Of a stretch of DNA of 64,000 bases, positions 12,638-23,544 are shown in pieces. Source of the stretch: Viola odorata (taxonomy: Eukaryota; Streptophyta; Magnoliopsida; Malpighiales; Violaceae). Made by a program: the position numbers and the translations under genes. The notes under the pieces are model-generated. The model was given only the letters and a program-made list of their open reading frames with translations, ran no database searches and was not told the DNA's origin. The DNA lies in the NCBI GenBank assembly GCA_963691705.1, contig OY829544.1, positions 41,437,917-41,501,916 on the forward strand. The letters run 5' to 3'. Numbering within the stretch: the first letter of the stretch is position 1; each line of letters opens with the position of its first letter.

Positions 12638-12866
12638 ATAGAATCCTCTCTTTCTGCCTTTCCCACTTTTCTCTCAATTCAACTTCTCATACATTTCCTT
12701 TTGCCTTCCTCGCCTGTATTCTCTGCACTTCTGGAAACTCTACTTCCTATCAAACTCTGGCCAAATCCATATTCTCAGGCGCTCGTCTTCTTTGTCAGGT
12801 ATTTACCAGTAACTATTCCTTTTCGCTTTGTTGTTAGTATTTTCTCCTAGAAACCTACCAAACACC

Positions 12867-15161
12867 ATGCCTCGCGCTAGACCTCAGATTAAACCCAAGG
12901 GTCAGGCTGAGAAGGAAATAGAAAAAACACCTTTTGTAATTACTGATGTCGAGGAGTTATGGGTAGAACTGACTAATTTTAGGGCTTCCTTCTCCAATCA
13001 GAACGCCGCCCATTTAGTAGGTAGGGATATTAGGTTAAACAACACTTTAAGGGGGAATCGAAGAATGGTGTACACCCAAATGTTCCAGTACGGTTTTCGT
13101 CTGCCTCTCCACCTCATGATTTCCAACATGCTGAACCAATACAACTTAGATCCTGCCCAAATCACCCATTACTCCTGGTCTGGGATATATGCCTTTTTAT
13201 GGATCTGTGAGCTTAATGGTATCCCCTCCCCGATTGTTAGATTTTTTAGGATATTCTTCCAACTATTATATCGGAGAAGTATGATTACGATCTTTCCCCA
13301 CTGGAAAGATGAATCTGTTAGATCCTTTCTCTGGAACTTCCAAAAATTTGAGTTGTCTGTGCACGATTGGAAGGATCGATTTTTTATCACTGAGCTGCCA
13401 ACCCCTCAGTGTAGATCGGGATTCAACCGGAGTGTCATTGAGAAGGACTGGAAGAAACCAAGTGATATTTCGACTGAGGAGCGAGCTCTAGCCGATAGAT
13501 TACTTTGTGTGAACACTCCCTTCCATACTCGAAAGCTTGCCTTTGGTGTTCGATTATCGAAATTCTGATCTGGTGAGTTTTTGTTATTTCGTTTAGAATT
13601 CCAATTTTTTCTAACTCTGATGTTATTCTTTATTTTGCAGAAATACCGAAAGATTGGTTGTCAGAGTTCCTACGGAAGAAGATTGCTCCAGCGCCTCCTC
13701 GAGCAAAGGCTCCCTCTTCCAAGAAGAAGAATACTACCGGAGCCTCTAATTCTCACGCAAGAATCATTCCGGCTATTCAGGATTCTTCAGATTCTCTTTC
13801 AATAGAAATCTCGGAAGAAGCTTTTGAGCAGGAGGTTGAATTAGCGGCAGGAGAAGTTGAAGCTGAAGTGCATCCAACTGAAAGTCACCATCCTGGTGAA
13901 TTTGAGAGAGTAACTTTCGGCTCTTCTTCCTCGACTTCTACTTCCTAAATGGATCCGACAGAGTTTCTAAGACGGGCTTCTAGGAGTATACACAAACGGA
14001 GGAGGACTGGTGAGAGTTCTTCTGCAAACGTTGGGTCCTAGCCTCTACTCCCAGTCGCGCCTATATCGGTAGTAAATTTTCCACCACTAGTGGTGGAGTT
14101 AGAAGGCGTTAGAGTTTCTGACCTCCTAGGCGAAGTCTAAATCCCCGTCGGAATTCCTCAAGAGCCAACTCCCTCCTCTTTCTCTCCTGTTGTGCCTTCT
14201 CCTCCACTATCAGCTTCTCCTGTCGCTGCCCATTATCCAGAAGATGCGGGTAGGTCTGAAAATCGGCTAAGCCCTTCTCACCTGACTGTTTCCTCTCCAG
14301 TGCAACTGCACTTTGGTTCGGGCCCGGTACTTCCGCCTCTTCCCTTCTCCAACAACTGGGTTCGAGGTCCATCCTTTGACCTTAACGCCAATCTTTCTTC
14401 CATGGTTCCCAATGGTGCAATTACTCATCAACTGAATCTGAGGGATTTAAGAAATCAAGGTTGTCAGTCTTTCGGGTTATCATAAACCAATGCTCTAGAC
14501 GTGCCTATGGCTTCTCTTCTGTCGGTGATGATTTCCATTCCAGCAGATAGAGAAATCTTCCGGCAGATGTCCCTTAGTGCTCAACACGCTCAGGTTCGCA
14601 ACAGTATTTTTTCTTCCCTCTGTCAATATACATGATGGAGTACAACGATGAAAAACTCCAAATAGCTACTAGTGATCTAGAGAAAGAGAAGATGTTGCAT
14701 GCCTAAGCGAAGAACGAGTACAAGAGCTACCGGGAAGAAACCCTTAGCGTCTCCAAACTTCAAGAGCAAACCCAACTGGTGTTGGATGATTGTCGGGTGG
14801 AACTGGTAGCAACTCGGATGAAGAGGGATACCGGGAAGGCCAAAATGGAGGAGCTGTCAGAGCTCAATGCGAGGTTACAGTCAGAATTGGCGGCTGAGAG
14901 GGAGAAATCTTCCACACTAAGCAAGAGCTTCTTGAGAAGAAGAAGGAACTCGACATGGTTCCAGAAAAGATAAGCTGGTGGCGAAAGAAGACCATGGATG
15001 CTCTGATGGATGGATTCCTGGAGTATTATGGGGAGGCCAATTTTAATCCGGCAATTCTTGCTCCTTACGTCCATCAAAAACTTGTGGCGATTGATGAAAG
15101 TCAATTCGGTGTCCCGTCACGTTCCTATAATGATAAGGAGATGGATGAGAATGAAGCTCCT
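12867..15161 (+). pseudogene. Decayed antisense extra ORF of element A ('gypsy-type transposon' protein, spliced)
   Basis: Resembles the plant 'putative gypsy type transposon' family (Transposase_28-like), known as an extra ORF in Tat-lineage elements. Exon 1 is 12867-13572 and starts MPRARPQIKPK; family-like text is FQYGFRLPLHLMI and YSWSGIYAFLWICELNGI. A GTGAGT donor at 13573 and a TTTTGCAG acceptor ending at 13640 define a 68-bp intron. Joining the exons keeps the frame into IPKDWLSEFLRKK. Stops in that frame: TGA 13566, TAA 13946, TAG 14039, a TAA near 14138 and TAA 14483. From about 14632 another frame encodes a charged coiled-coil-like stretch (DLEKEKMLHA to about 14970), and from 14955 a third gives the C-terminal part ending DENEAP. 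The 3' end abuts element B. The product's role is unknown. Confidence 0.75.
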
Positions 15162-15624
15162 TGATCTTCAATCAAATACAATTTATAGTGCCCGAATATA
15201 TGTGCACAATTTATATGTGTACAGTGGTAGTCAGGATCGAACACAGGGATTGGGAGAGACTGATTCAAGGTCTTGAATGAAAACACAGAACAAAAGCACA
15301 GAAACATAACACACAAGGGGGGTTTTGTTGACTAAACAGGTTAGCCAAGAGAGATTTGGAGCTAACAATTCTAATTATGAAAGCAATAATCGGGATCTCG
15401 AAACTTGGTTCGGGTCCCGAAATGTAGAGGATGACAAATTGATGATCAAGAGTAGAATAATAAATCAGAGAGACAAATAAACACAATAAGTCAGATAGAG
15501 AGAAAAGGTCTTAGCAAAGGATATTCTTAGGTTGCATTCGGGGGCTCGATCGTCATCAACGCAAAGATATTCTATTCAGGTGTCATAGAAATGACATAGG
15601 GACCAGATTCCTCGAATATCCCCT
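15162..15624 (-). repeat. 3' LTR of element B, first part
   Basis: Starts TGATCTTCAATC and resembles the start of the element C LTR in layout (CAATTTA..., then GTGGTA..GGATCG). It is interrupted after 15624 by element C; the last five bases (CCCCT, 15620-15624) are C's target duplication. Confidence 0.7.
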
Positions 15625-17021
15625 TGATGGGTGCCGAGACCGTCAAAATAAATCAAGTTACAATTTACCATGCACGTATATAATTTAATTGCAGTATGTG
15701 GTAAAAGGATCGTTCATCAGAGATTCGGTGGATTAAAATCAATTCTTTGCATTAAATAAAGAGGGGTGGTAAATACCAATATGAGTTGTTGGTTGGTTGC
15801 AAATAATTTAGATTGGCAGAAATAAACAAAACAGAAAACGTAATGGATGATATTAACCAATTGATAAGGGCTTCCCAGTAAGGACTTCTTATAGCTCATG
15901 ATTCGAATAGATTGATCATAGATGCAAGAGTATTAAACACTAAACTTATAGGAAAGCTATAGAGACCAGGTATTGGTCACCTAGATCTCCTACTTTCCTC
16001 CTACACAAGACTTCCAAAGAGACACTCTATTGGAAGTCCCTAATTATCCTAACAATCCTAAGAGACACTCTATAGGATTTAATCAGGGCAATTGATGGAC
16101 GCAGGGAAAGACCTAATCCCCGGCCTGGGATAGAGAATCGTGTCTATCCTATAAACCAGATCTGATCCTTCTTCTAGCTGTCACCAGCTAGTTGCCTTCG
16201 TATTTCTCTTGGCAATGTAGACTCCAAAACCGCCAGAAAAGACTGTAATCGCCCAAACCTTATGCGAAGCTGATCAGACTTTACTAAGAACAGGGGCAAA
16301 TTGTCATGCAAACAAGAAGGATAAGAATACAAGTATAGAGTGTGTGAAGAGTGATTTGATCTCACAATCTAAGAATCATGGCTTTGAATCCTTACTAAGA
16401 AGAAGGCGTTTAGCCTATAATAGACATAACAATAATAGTAATAAATAGACAAACATAAACTGAATCCGAATTATATTGAAAATAAGAGAATAGTTTAAGC
16501 TGTAACAATGGTATCAAAATCCAAGCAAGAAGAGATCCCTCTCCTCTACCCAGCGGCAGCTTTAAATAACAAAACCTATCTCTGGTTTAAAATTCAAAAG
16601 ACGAAGAGAAGATAGATATCTAATCTTGCGGGATAGTTTGTTTAAATACAAAAAGAGAATCGATCATACTAATCGATTAGGGAGTTCTATTCACAGTTGA
16701 ACTTCTCTCCTCTTGGAAGACTGCAGCTCTCAAGGTGTTTTCGCTCACAGCCCACTTATCAATCTCGCGACCCAGCTAGCTCATTAAGTAGTTGACTCGG
16801 GTCAACGCTTCCAGTATCTTGGCTTATCCTAGGCCTGGGATCATCTTGTTCTTTGATTAGCAAAACAACTATGATATAGGCCTTTTCTACTCCTTTTGAA
16901 TAATTCTGCTTCTCAGCAGCATATCTGCGAAAAAGGGGAGAAAAGCCATCATTTAGCAGTATCATTATCCCAAGACATAAGTGAATGGATGATGAAAAGA
17001 TGACATTTTAACGCTCTATCA
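15625..17021 (-). repeat. 3' LTR of element C
   Basis: 1397 bp, TG...CA ends, almost identical to 26889-28285. Small ORFs inside it have no coding support. Confidence 0.93.
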
Positions 17022-17036
17022 AATCCCCCACACTAT
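17022..17036 (-). other. Polypurine tract of element C
   Basis: AATCCCCCACACT on the plus strand, i.e. a G/A-rich tract (AGTGTGGGGGATT) on the coding strand directly before the 3' LTR, as expected for plus-strand priming. A similar tract sits at the same place in element B (29526-29540). Confidence 0.7.
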
Positions 17037-18076
17037 CCTATGCTTGCCCCCAAGCATTTCTAACCAAACACAAGACTCAACAAAACAAAACACATATAAA
17101 CAAAGATCAATCAATATCGACTTCAGAGCACCCAGTTCATCACATAAGATCCACAGATACTTAAGCTCATAACTCCATCCAATATTATCAAGGCTTAACC
17201 AAGACTCGAAACTCACCTGATCTTATATAGTCTCATAATCGAGTGCTTAGCGATCAAACCCTGCAATTGAAAACACATAGAACAATTCCCATTTCCTTCT
17301 ACCACCCTTTTTCACATTGACTGGATTGATTTTCAGCCTACCCCCTATGCATTTCCTAAAATCTTTTCTTAAATTTGATCAGCTGAAGTTTCTTAGTTAC
17401 CCTCGCTTAATTTAGGCCTGGGTACCAAGACATTCTATTTTTCCTTTTTTAGAGCTGATTGTAATTCCTTTGATATTCTTGCTTATATGAGGAATGAATA
17501 CCAAAGCAGCAACGTAACAATTTTTTTTCATAGCTGCTAAACTTCTAAAAATGATTTCAGGGGTAGGCCTATAGAGATAGTCAATGGGTCAAAGGCAACA
17601 GGGTAAAGAATGCCAGTTCTACATGTTTTCTCTCGCAAAATTCAATCAGAAAGCCTAAGAATCATGACCCTATGTAGATTAAGTGAGTTTCACAAGTATT
17701 GGAAAGATAATACCTTGGTAATAAAACATGGACTTATGAACTCAATCATCTTTTGTTTCCTATGCGATGAAGTGCATACTCTAAACTGATTTTCATGATC
17801 TTTGTTTAGACACACAAAATTTTTCTACAAACATGCAATAAAATTTTAAATAAAACATGCTCAAAACAAACAGATACAAACAAACAGACACGACACGAAG
17901 GCAATAAAAGAAAAACAAACTCTATAAACAGACTCAAACAAGCATTCAAAACACATCAAATAACAAAAATACTTCCCCACACTTGATGACACTTTGTCCT
18001 CGAAGTGCGAGAAAGAAAAAGACTCAACATTAAATAAAATAAAAGAAATAACAAGGAAAGGGAATACCCGGGGCAA
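17037..18076 (-). other. Element C non-coding region between accessory ORF and polypurine tract
   Basis: About 1 kb with no supported ORF. It has Athila-type 'CCCCACAC...' islands at its right end (17965-18005). Confidence 0.6.
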
Positions 18077-20171
18077 TTATGGGTTGGGTGGGAAGGTGTT
18101 TTGCATGAATTTTTCCAGGAGCTGCTGTTGAATAACATTTGAATGCTGTTGGTCTTCAATCAGTTTCTGGATCTGAGATCCTAGCTGGTCAACAGTCTTT
18201 TGCAAAAGCTCCTGGTTGGCCATCAATTTGGTCATCATGGCTGCTGTGTTTTGCGTCTCATTCCCAGCTCTGGGATTCTGGTTTTGCGGTGGCTGCGATC
18301 CCTGGTCTGATGTAGAGGCTAGTTTCTGCGCTGGGTTGGTTTCTCCTGCCATAAAATCTTTCTCGAAAATGAAGTCCCCTCTGTTCTTGGCGGAGTAGAT
18401 GTGGTCTTCAGTAGGAGTGAATCCTGTATTGTTGCGCAACACATGATTCTCATCCAGGTGAAAGTAACCCATAGCATCCAAAGATTTTAAATCTAAAATG
18501 CGCAAATCAGCTGATTTAAATAAATCGCAAGTAGACACATCTAGACCCCTATGTTGGACAGCAAAGGCAGTGATTAAGGATCCCAATGGCATCTTATTCT
18601 TAACAGACTTGAATTGTTTACAAAGCCAAAATCCTAAGTTCACTTTATGCTCATTAACCATACACCAAAGGAAGAACATTTCTTGCTTTGAAATCACACC
18701 AGTAATACCAGATTTTCCAGAAAAATTAATGGCTAAAAACCTGTGAATGATCCTAAGAGATAAATCTAGAATAGCATGTGCCTTGGCATGGCTATCATCA
18801 AAACGTGCAGCAGGATCCTTAGTAATTTGTTTCCATGCCTCATGCTTATCAAATACTGGAAATTCTGGATAATCAGTTAAGCAATTAACATACCAGTCTG
18901 ATGTCAATTCATTCTCAGGCAGAAAACCAATAAACACATTAAATTCATCCATGGTATAGTGGGCATATCTGTTCATTAATCTGAAGTTAACCTCTTTAAC
19001 ACCTACTTTCTTTTTAGTATTCATCCAAAAAGAGGCATAAAATTCTAGTGTGAGCTCTAAGAAAGCAGGCTGTTCAAGAAAAAAACAAGGGCTCCCAACC
19101 TATATTCTGGATATACTTGGTGAGAGGATCTATAAGGTCAAGGTCAGACAGCAATTGATAATCACATTGTGCGCATGCAATCACATCATCTTTATATCTA
19201 ATAGCTAATCGTTCCATAGACTCAAAATCATCAAAAATAAGCCAACCCTTGAGATTCTCAACGGCTGGTACCTGCTTTGTAGTTCTGCCTCCTTTTGCTC
19301 TGGACTTGATTCTAACGTGTCTCTTCTGCTCCATCTGGGCTGGTTGTTGAGAAGGCATCCCTGGTATTTGTACCTTGTTGAGAGGTAAATTGGGGCTTTT
19401 CTGCTCAGGCCTGGTGTTGGATGCATTGGCCTTGGATTTGGTCCTCTTTGGTTTGGACTGGCTGCCACTGGCTTCATCATCAGGCCTGATGGAAGCTTTT
19501 GGTTCTGGGACCTCTGGGATTTTTCTTTCAGGCTCTTTTCTCTTCTGCCCCACACTGGTCTTCACTGAAGGCATTTGATGTTGCTTTCCCTTTCTCAGGT
19601 GAGACAAAGGGATCTCCTCCGAATCCTCTTCGCTTTCATCTACTTCTTCCGCTTGCTTGATTTTGTAGGTGGGATCAGAAGCGGTCTCTTCACCAGAGCT
19701 AGTGGAGTTATGCTCTGGTGATTCAACCATCTGATCAATGGCTGTCTCAGCTCGTGGTGCTCCCTCTGGAACCGATTCTTCTATCTGGTCTGGAAGGAGA
19801 ATTTGAGCCACCTGCTCTAGAATTTGTTCTTGTTCTTGCGCTGGCGGGGCCTCGTCGACCACTGGAGACGACGGCGGTGGCAAATGCTTTTGAGGACGAG
19901 GTGAGGCAATAGGCGTCGGGCTATCAGGTTGGGGCGGTGGTGTTGCATCTCTGGCCGGAGGAGGAGAAGGCGGCTGTGGTGGGTGCTGAATTGCTGGCGA
20001 AATCTGGGCTCCATCAACAACTACCCTCTCTGAACTCTCAATCAGTGGTGATGATGGAGGAGTGCTAATAATCACGGCCTTTGGCTTGGTTTTGGGTTTT
20101 GATTTGGCTGCTTGCTTGGTAGCCTTTCTCGAATTGGGTTTTGAGTCTTTACCAGCTATGGTGAGAACCAT
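18077..20171 (-). pseudogene. Athila-type accessory ORF downstream of pol in element C (one frameshift)
   Basis: Resembles the 'Athila ORF1' type protein found after integrase in Athila elements; its function is unknown (sometimes called env-like). The first part (20171-19074, 365 codons from MVLTIAGKDSK) is low-complexity and Pro/Ser/Lys-rich, then becomes ordered (LKGWLIFDDFESMERLAIR, about residues 305-325). It stops at GWEPLFFS. The same protein continues in the next frame through EQPAFLELTLEFYASF into 315 codons starting MNTKKKVGVKE. The switch is at a run of seven T (coding strand, about 19080); six would restore one frame. The second part contains FNVFIGFLPE and a Gln/Asn-rich, coiled-coil-like end (residues about 230-315). 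I see no clear signal peptide or transmembrane segment, so an envelope role is not supported by sequence. Confidence 0.75.
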
Positions 20172-20739
20172 GGTGAGATTCTGAGAATTTAGGTCTGGGA
20201 CAGATGAAGAAGTAGAGAAGAAAAAGAAAGATGGTGGTGGATCTACTTGATTAGGGTTTTGTTTTATGGAAAAATTATGGAGGTGTGTTAGTTTAGTTGG
20301 GATAAATGATCGGATTTAGGATAGAGGAAGAGTTTTGGTTTGGGTGGACAACGGTCATATTAATTAAATAATATTACCGTTGGAAAAATAATGATGGGAT
20401 ATTTTTCTCTCTCTTGGCTCTGCTTTTTACTTTATTTTGCGAATTCCCAGACTTATCTTTCACGGACTCTTCCCCCAGCCCTGGGATAAGAGTCAGTTCT
20501 ACCCACTCAAAATCTGCTTCCTAACAATCTCTTATCCCCGACCTGGGATAAGATCAACTTCAACTACAACTGCCTCCTGATTTTCCTGATAAAAATAATC
20601 AAACGAAATTCCATCAGATCCTTTTTTTCTTGAGTTTTATTCAAACTAAATAAATGGGAAAAGTTAAAATGGTGCAAAGGCATGGGTTGCCTCCCATGTA
20701 GCGTCCTTCTTTTATGTCTTGGACTAGACATGGTATTCC
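20172..20739 (-). other. Element C spacer between integrase and accessory ORF
   Basis: About 570 bp with no supported ORF. It could hold leader or splice signals for expressing the downstream ORF, but no site was singled out. Confidence 0.5.
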
Positions 20740-22591
20740 TCATTTATCCAGACTTGGGTGGACTTGTACTTGCTCTACCGTGTGACTCTGAAATCCTTCG
20801 TGGTAAGGTTTCAGCCTCTGGCCATTAACCTTGAACGTCATTCCCTTCTTCGTATCCTGTATATCAATAGCACCATAAGGGTAAATGTTAATAACAACAT
20901 ATGGACCCATCCATCTAGATTTTAATTTCCCTGAAAAGAGTCTAAATCTAGAATTAAATAGCAACACTTTCTGGCCCACATGAAAGGTTTTAGCCTTAAT
21001 GATACTGTCATGGTATTTCTTGGTTTTAGCTTTTACGAGTTGGGAGTTCTCATATGCATCTCTGCGCATCTCCTCCAATTCTTGGAGTTGTAGTTTCCTT
21101 GCTGCCACATCTCTTTTTAGCTCCAAGTTACACTGCTTTATCGCCCAAAAGGACTTGTGTTCTAGTTCGACAGGAAGGTGACATGATTTTCCATACACTA
21201 GGTTGTAAGGAGTTGTGCCGATGGGAGTCTTAAATGTTGTTCTGTACGCCCAAAGAGCGTCGTCTAATCTTTGACTCCAGTCTTTTCTATCTGGATTAAC
21301 TGTCTTTGCTAGAATAGCCTTCACGTCTCTGTTTGAGATTTCTGCTTGCCCGTTGGTCTGGGGGTGGTATGCTGTGGACACCCTATGATTGACCTGATAT
21401 TTTGCAAGTACGGCAGTAACTACCTTATTGCAAAAGTGGGTCCCTCTGTCGCTGATTAACACCTTGGGGACTCCAAACCTATTAAGAATGTGAGACTTTA
21501 GAAAAGAGACCACAGTTTTGGCATCATCGGCTGCAGTAGCTTTGGCCTCAACCCACTTAGATAAGTAATCAACAGCAAGAATGATGTATTGATTTCCCCC
21601 AGACCTGGGGAAAGGACCCATAAAGTCGATTCCCCAGACGTCAAATACTTCACAAGAAAAGATGGGGTTTAAAGGCATTTCATTCCTAGCAGATATATTG
21701 CCAACTTTTTGACAATTAGGGAAATTCTGGCAATATAGATGGCAATCTTTAAAGAGTGTTGGCCAATAAAAACCACATTCAAGGATTTTTAACGTTGTTC
21801 TTTTAGGTCCGTAATGACCTCCACATGCCTCTGTATGGCAGAATCTTAAAATAGATTCAAATTCATTTTGGAGAACGCATCTCCTCAATATTTGATCTTT
21901 TCCGATGTTCCACATGTAGGGTTCATCCCATACATAAAACTTGGAATCTCTTCTTACCTTTTCCCTTTCTCTGTATGTCATGTCCTGGTCGAACTTACCT
22001 GAATACAGGAAATTGGCTATATCTGCATACCATGGTCTTCCCACCAGGGCAAGGATAAGACTTTCATCTGGTCCTTCTCCCAGGGCAAAGAAAAGGGCTT
22101 CGTCTGGAAAATCTTCTTTTACTGGTTCAGGGTCTGGTTTCACGAGTAATCTGCTCAAGTGATCAGCTACTAGATTCTCCTTACCGCTTTTATCTTTAAT
22201 CTCTAGGTGGAACTCCTGGAGCAGTAAAATCCATCTGATCAACCTCGGTTTGGCTTCCTTTTTGACTAGCAAATAGCGTAACGCTGCATGATCAGAGTAA
22301 ACAACAACTTTAGTTCCCAATAGGTATGCACGGAATTTATCTAAAGCAAAAATTATGGCAAATAATTCCTTCTCCGTTGTTGTGTAATTTTTTTGTGCAT
22401 CGTCAAGCATGCTGGACGCATAATAGATAACGTGTGGATCACATCCTTCTTTCTGTCCTAAAACAGCACCAACAGAATTATTAGAAGCATCGCACATAAT
22501 TTCGAATGGTAAATTCCAGTTTGGAGCTTTAATGATGGAGGCTGTTGTTAATTTTTCTTGCAATGTGTCAAAAGCAGCCTCACAATCAGAG
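20740..22591 (-). CDS. Element C pol, RNase H and integrase part
   Basis: The open frame 22563-20740 (607 codons) continues the polyprotein after a frameshift near 22595. RNase H features come first: [16 protein letters not shown] (about residues 22-37), [21 protein letters not shown] and [10 protein letters not shown]. The integrase zinc-binding region follows ([21 protein letters not shown]). The integrase core has [22 protein letters not shown] and a [10 protein letters not shown] motif, giving D, D and E catalytic positions. A C-terminal region ([20 protein letters not shown]) matches the GPY-like tail of Gypsy integrases. It ends at a normal TAG/TGA-type stop with no internal breaks. The fragment is not translated alone unless frameshifting occurs. 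Confidence 0.85.
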
Positions 22592-22985
22592 TCAAATTAA
22601 AAACTCTGTTTCCTTCTGAAGCAACCTGCAAAGTGGGGCAGCAACCTTCGAAAAATCTTTAATAAATCTTCTATAAAAACCTGCATGCCCTAAGAAGGAA
22701 CGAACTTCACGCACGTTAGTAGGATATGGCAAAGAGTCAATAACATCTATTTTAGCCTTATCTACTTCTATTCCTTTCTGAGAGACTATGTGTCCTAAAA
22801 TCAGACCCTGATTAACCATGAAATGACACTTCTCATAGTTTAAAACAAGGTTTGTTTCTAAGCAGCGTTTTAGAATTTTCTCAAGATTTTCTACACATTC
22901 ATCGAAAGAATCGCCATAAATAGTAAAATCATCCATAAAAACTTCTATTCCTTTTTCTATGAATTCAGAGAAAATACTCATCATA
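22592..22985 (-). pseudogene. Element C reverse transcriptase, C-terminal half
   Basis: After removal of the solo LTR, this frame continues directly from the N-terminal RT half. It shows FIEKGIEVFMDDFTIYGDS (catalytic MDD box) and GHAGFYRRFIKDFSKVAAPL. It ends at a stop after KETEF, where the RNase H frame takes over. ATGs in the upstream part of this frame belong to the inserted LTR and are not real starts. Confidence 0.8.
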
Positions 22986-23544
22986 TGATAACAATCCGCC
23001 CATCGGCAAGGGCATTTTCGTCTTACACCTTGAGAAGAGGGTACAACCACTATTCCTACCGCAAATACAGCATCGAGGCTATCGCCTCCCTCTATGTGAC
23101 CAACGCTGGGATGGTCGACATCAGCGGGGGGGTCTTACACTCAGCACTGTTATGACAGACGACGCTATCCCATCCCAGTCCAAGACAAGCTTCCCGTTTG
23201 GGGGTGTAGGCATTGTCTCACATAGGTAACACCTACCCCGATAGCTCACTCCACCAACGGGGAATTCTAACCCCCTCCAACAGGAGCGTTAGCCCCCTAT
23301 GATCCAGATCCCTCAGAAAATGCTCCATTTTCGTCTATAAGTACTCCCCCCACAAAGGAGGAAGGTAAGCACGAATTACTGGCCCAAGCTCTGCCAAATT
23401 CACTACACATACTGACTTAAGCATCGGAGTGTTTCCGCCGGAGACCCCCTCCGGCGTATTGCAGGTACTGCGGACCGCCGTGGGCACTGATCTGAGAGGA
23501 CCAATTTCTCCATATATCCTTCGGCAGAAGACAAATTCTTATCA
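22986..23544. mobile_element. Element D: solo LTR inserted in the RT of element C
   Basis: 559 bp beginning TGATAACAATCCG and ending ATTCTTATCA, with TG/CA ends and TGATAA/TTATCA mirror termini. It is flanked by TCATA on both sides (22981-22985 and 23545-23549). Deleting it plus one TSD rejoins the RT sequence in frame across ATFQRCMM and SIFSEFIE. TATAAGTA at 23336-23343 suggests the plus orientation. No internal retroelement sequence is present, so it is a solo LTR, or less likely a complete small element. Confidence 0.9.

Noticed and set aside
18077..20171. Envelope gene in element C
   Set aside because: Position fits an env-like ORF, but no signal peptide, transmembrane helix or fusion-type segment is visible; kept as an accessory ORF of unknown function.
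22592..23050. Apparent start MVVPSSQGVRR for the RT C-terminal fragment
   Set aside because: That ATG and following codons come from solo LTR D, not from the RT gene.
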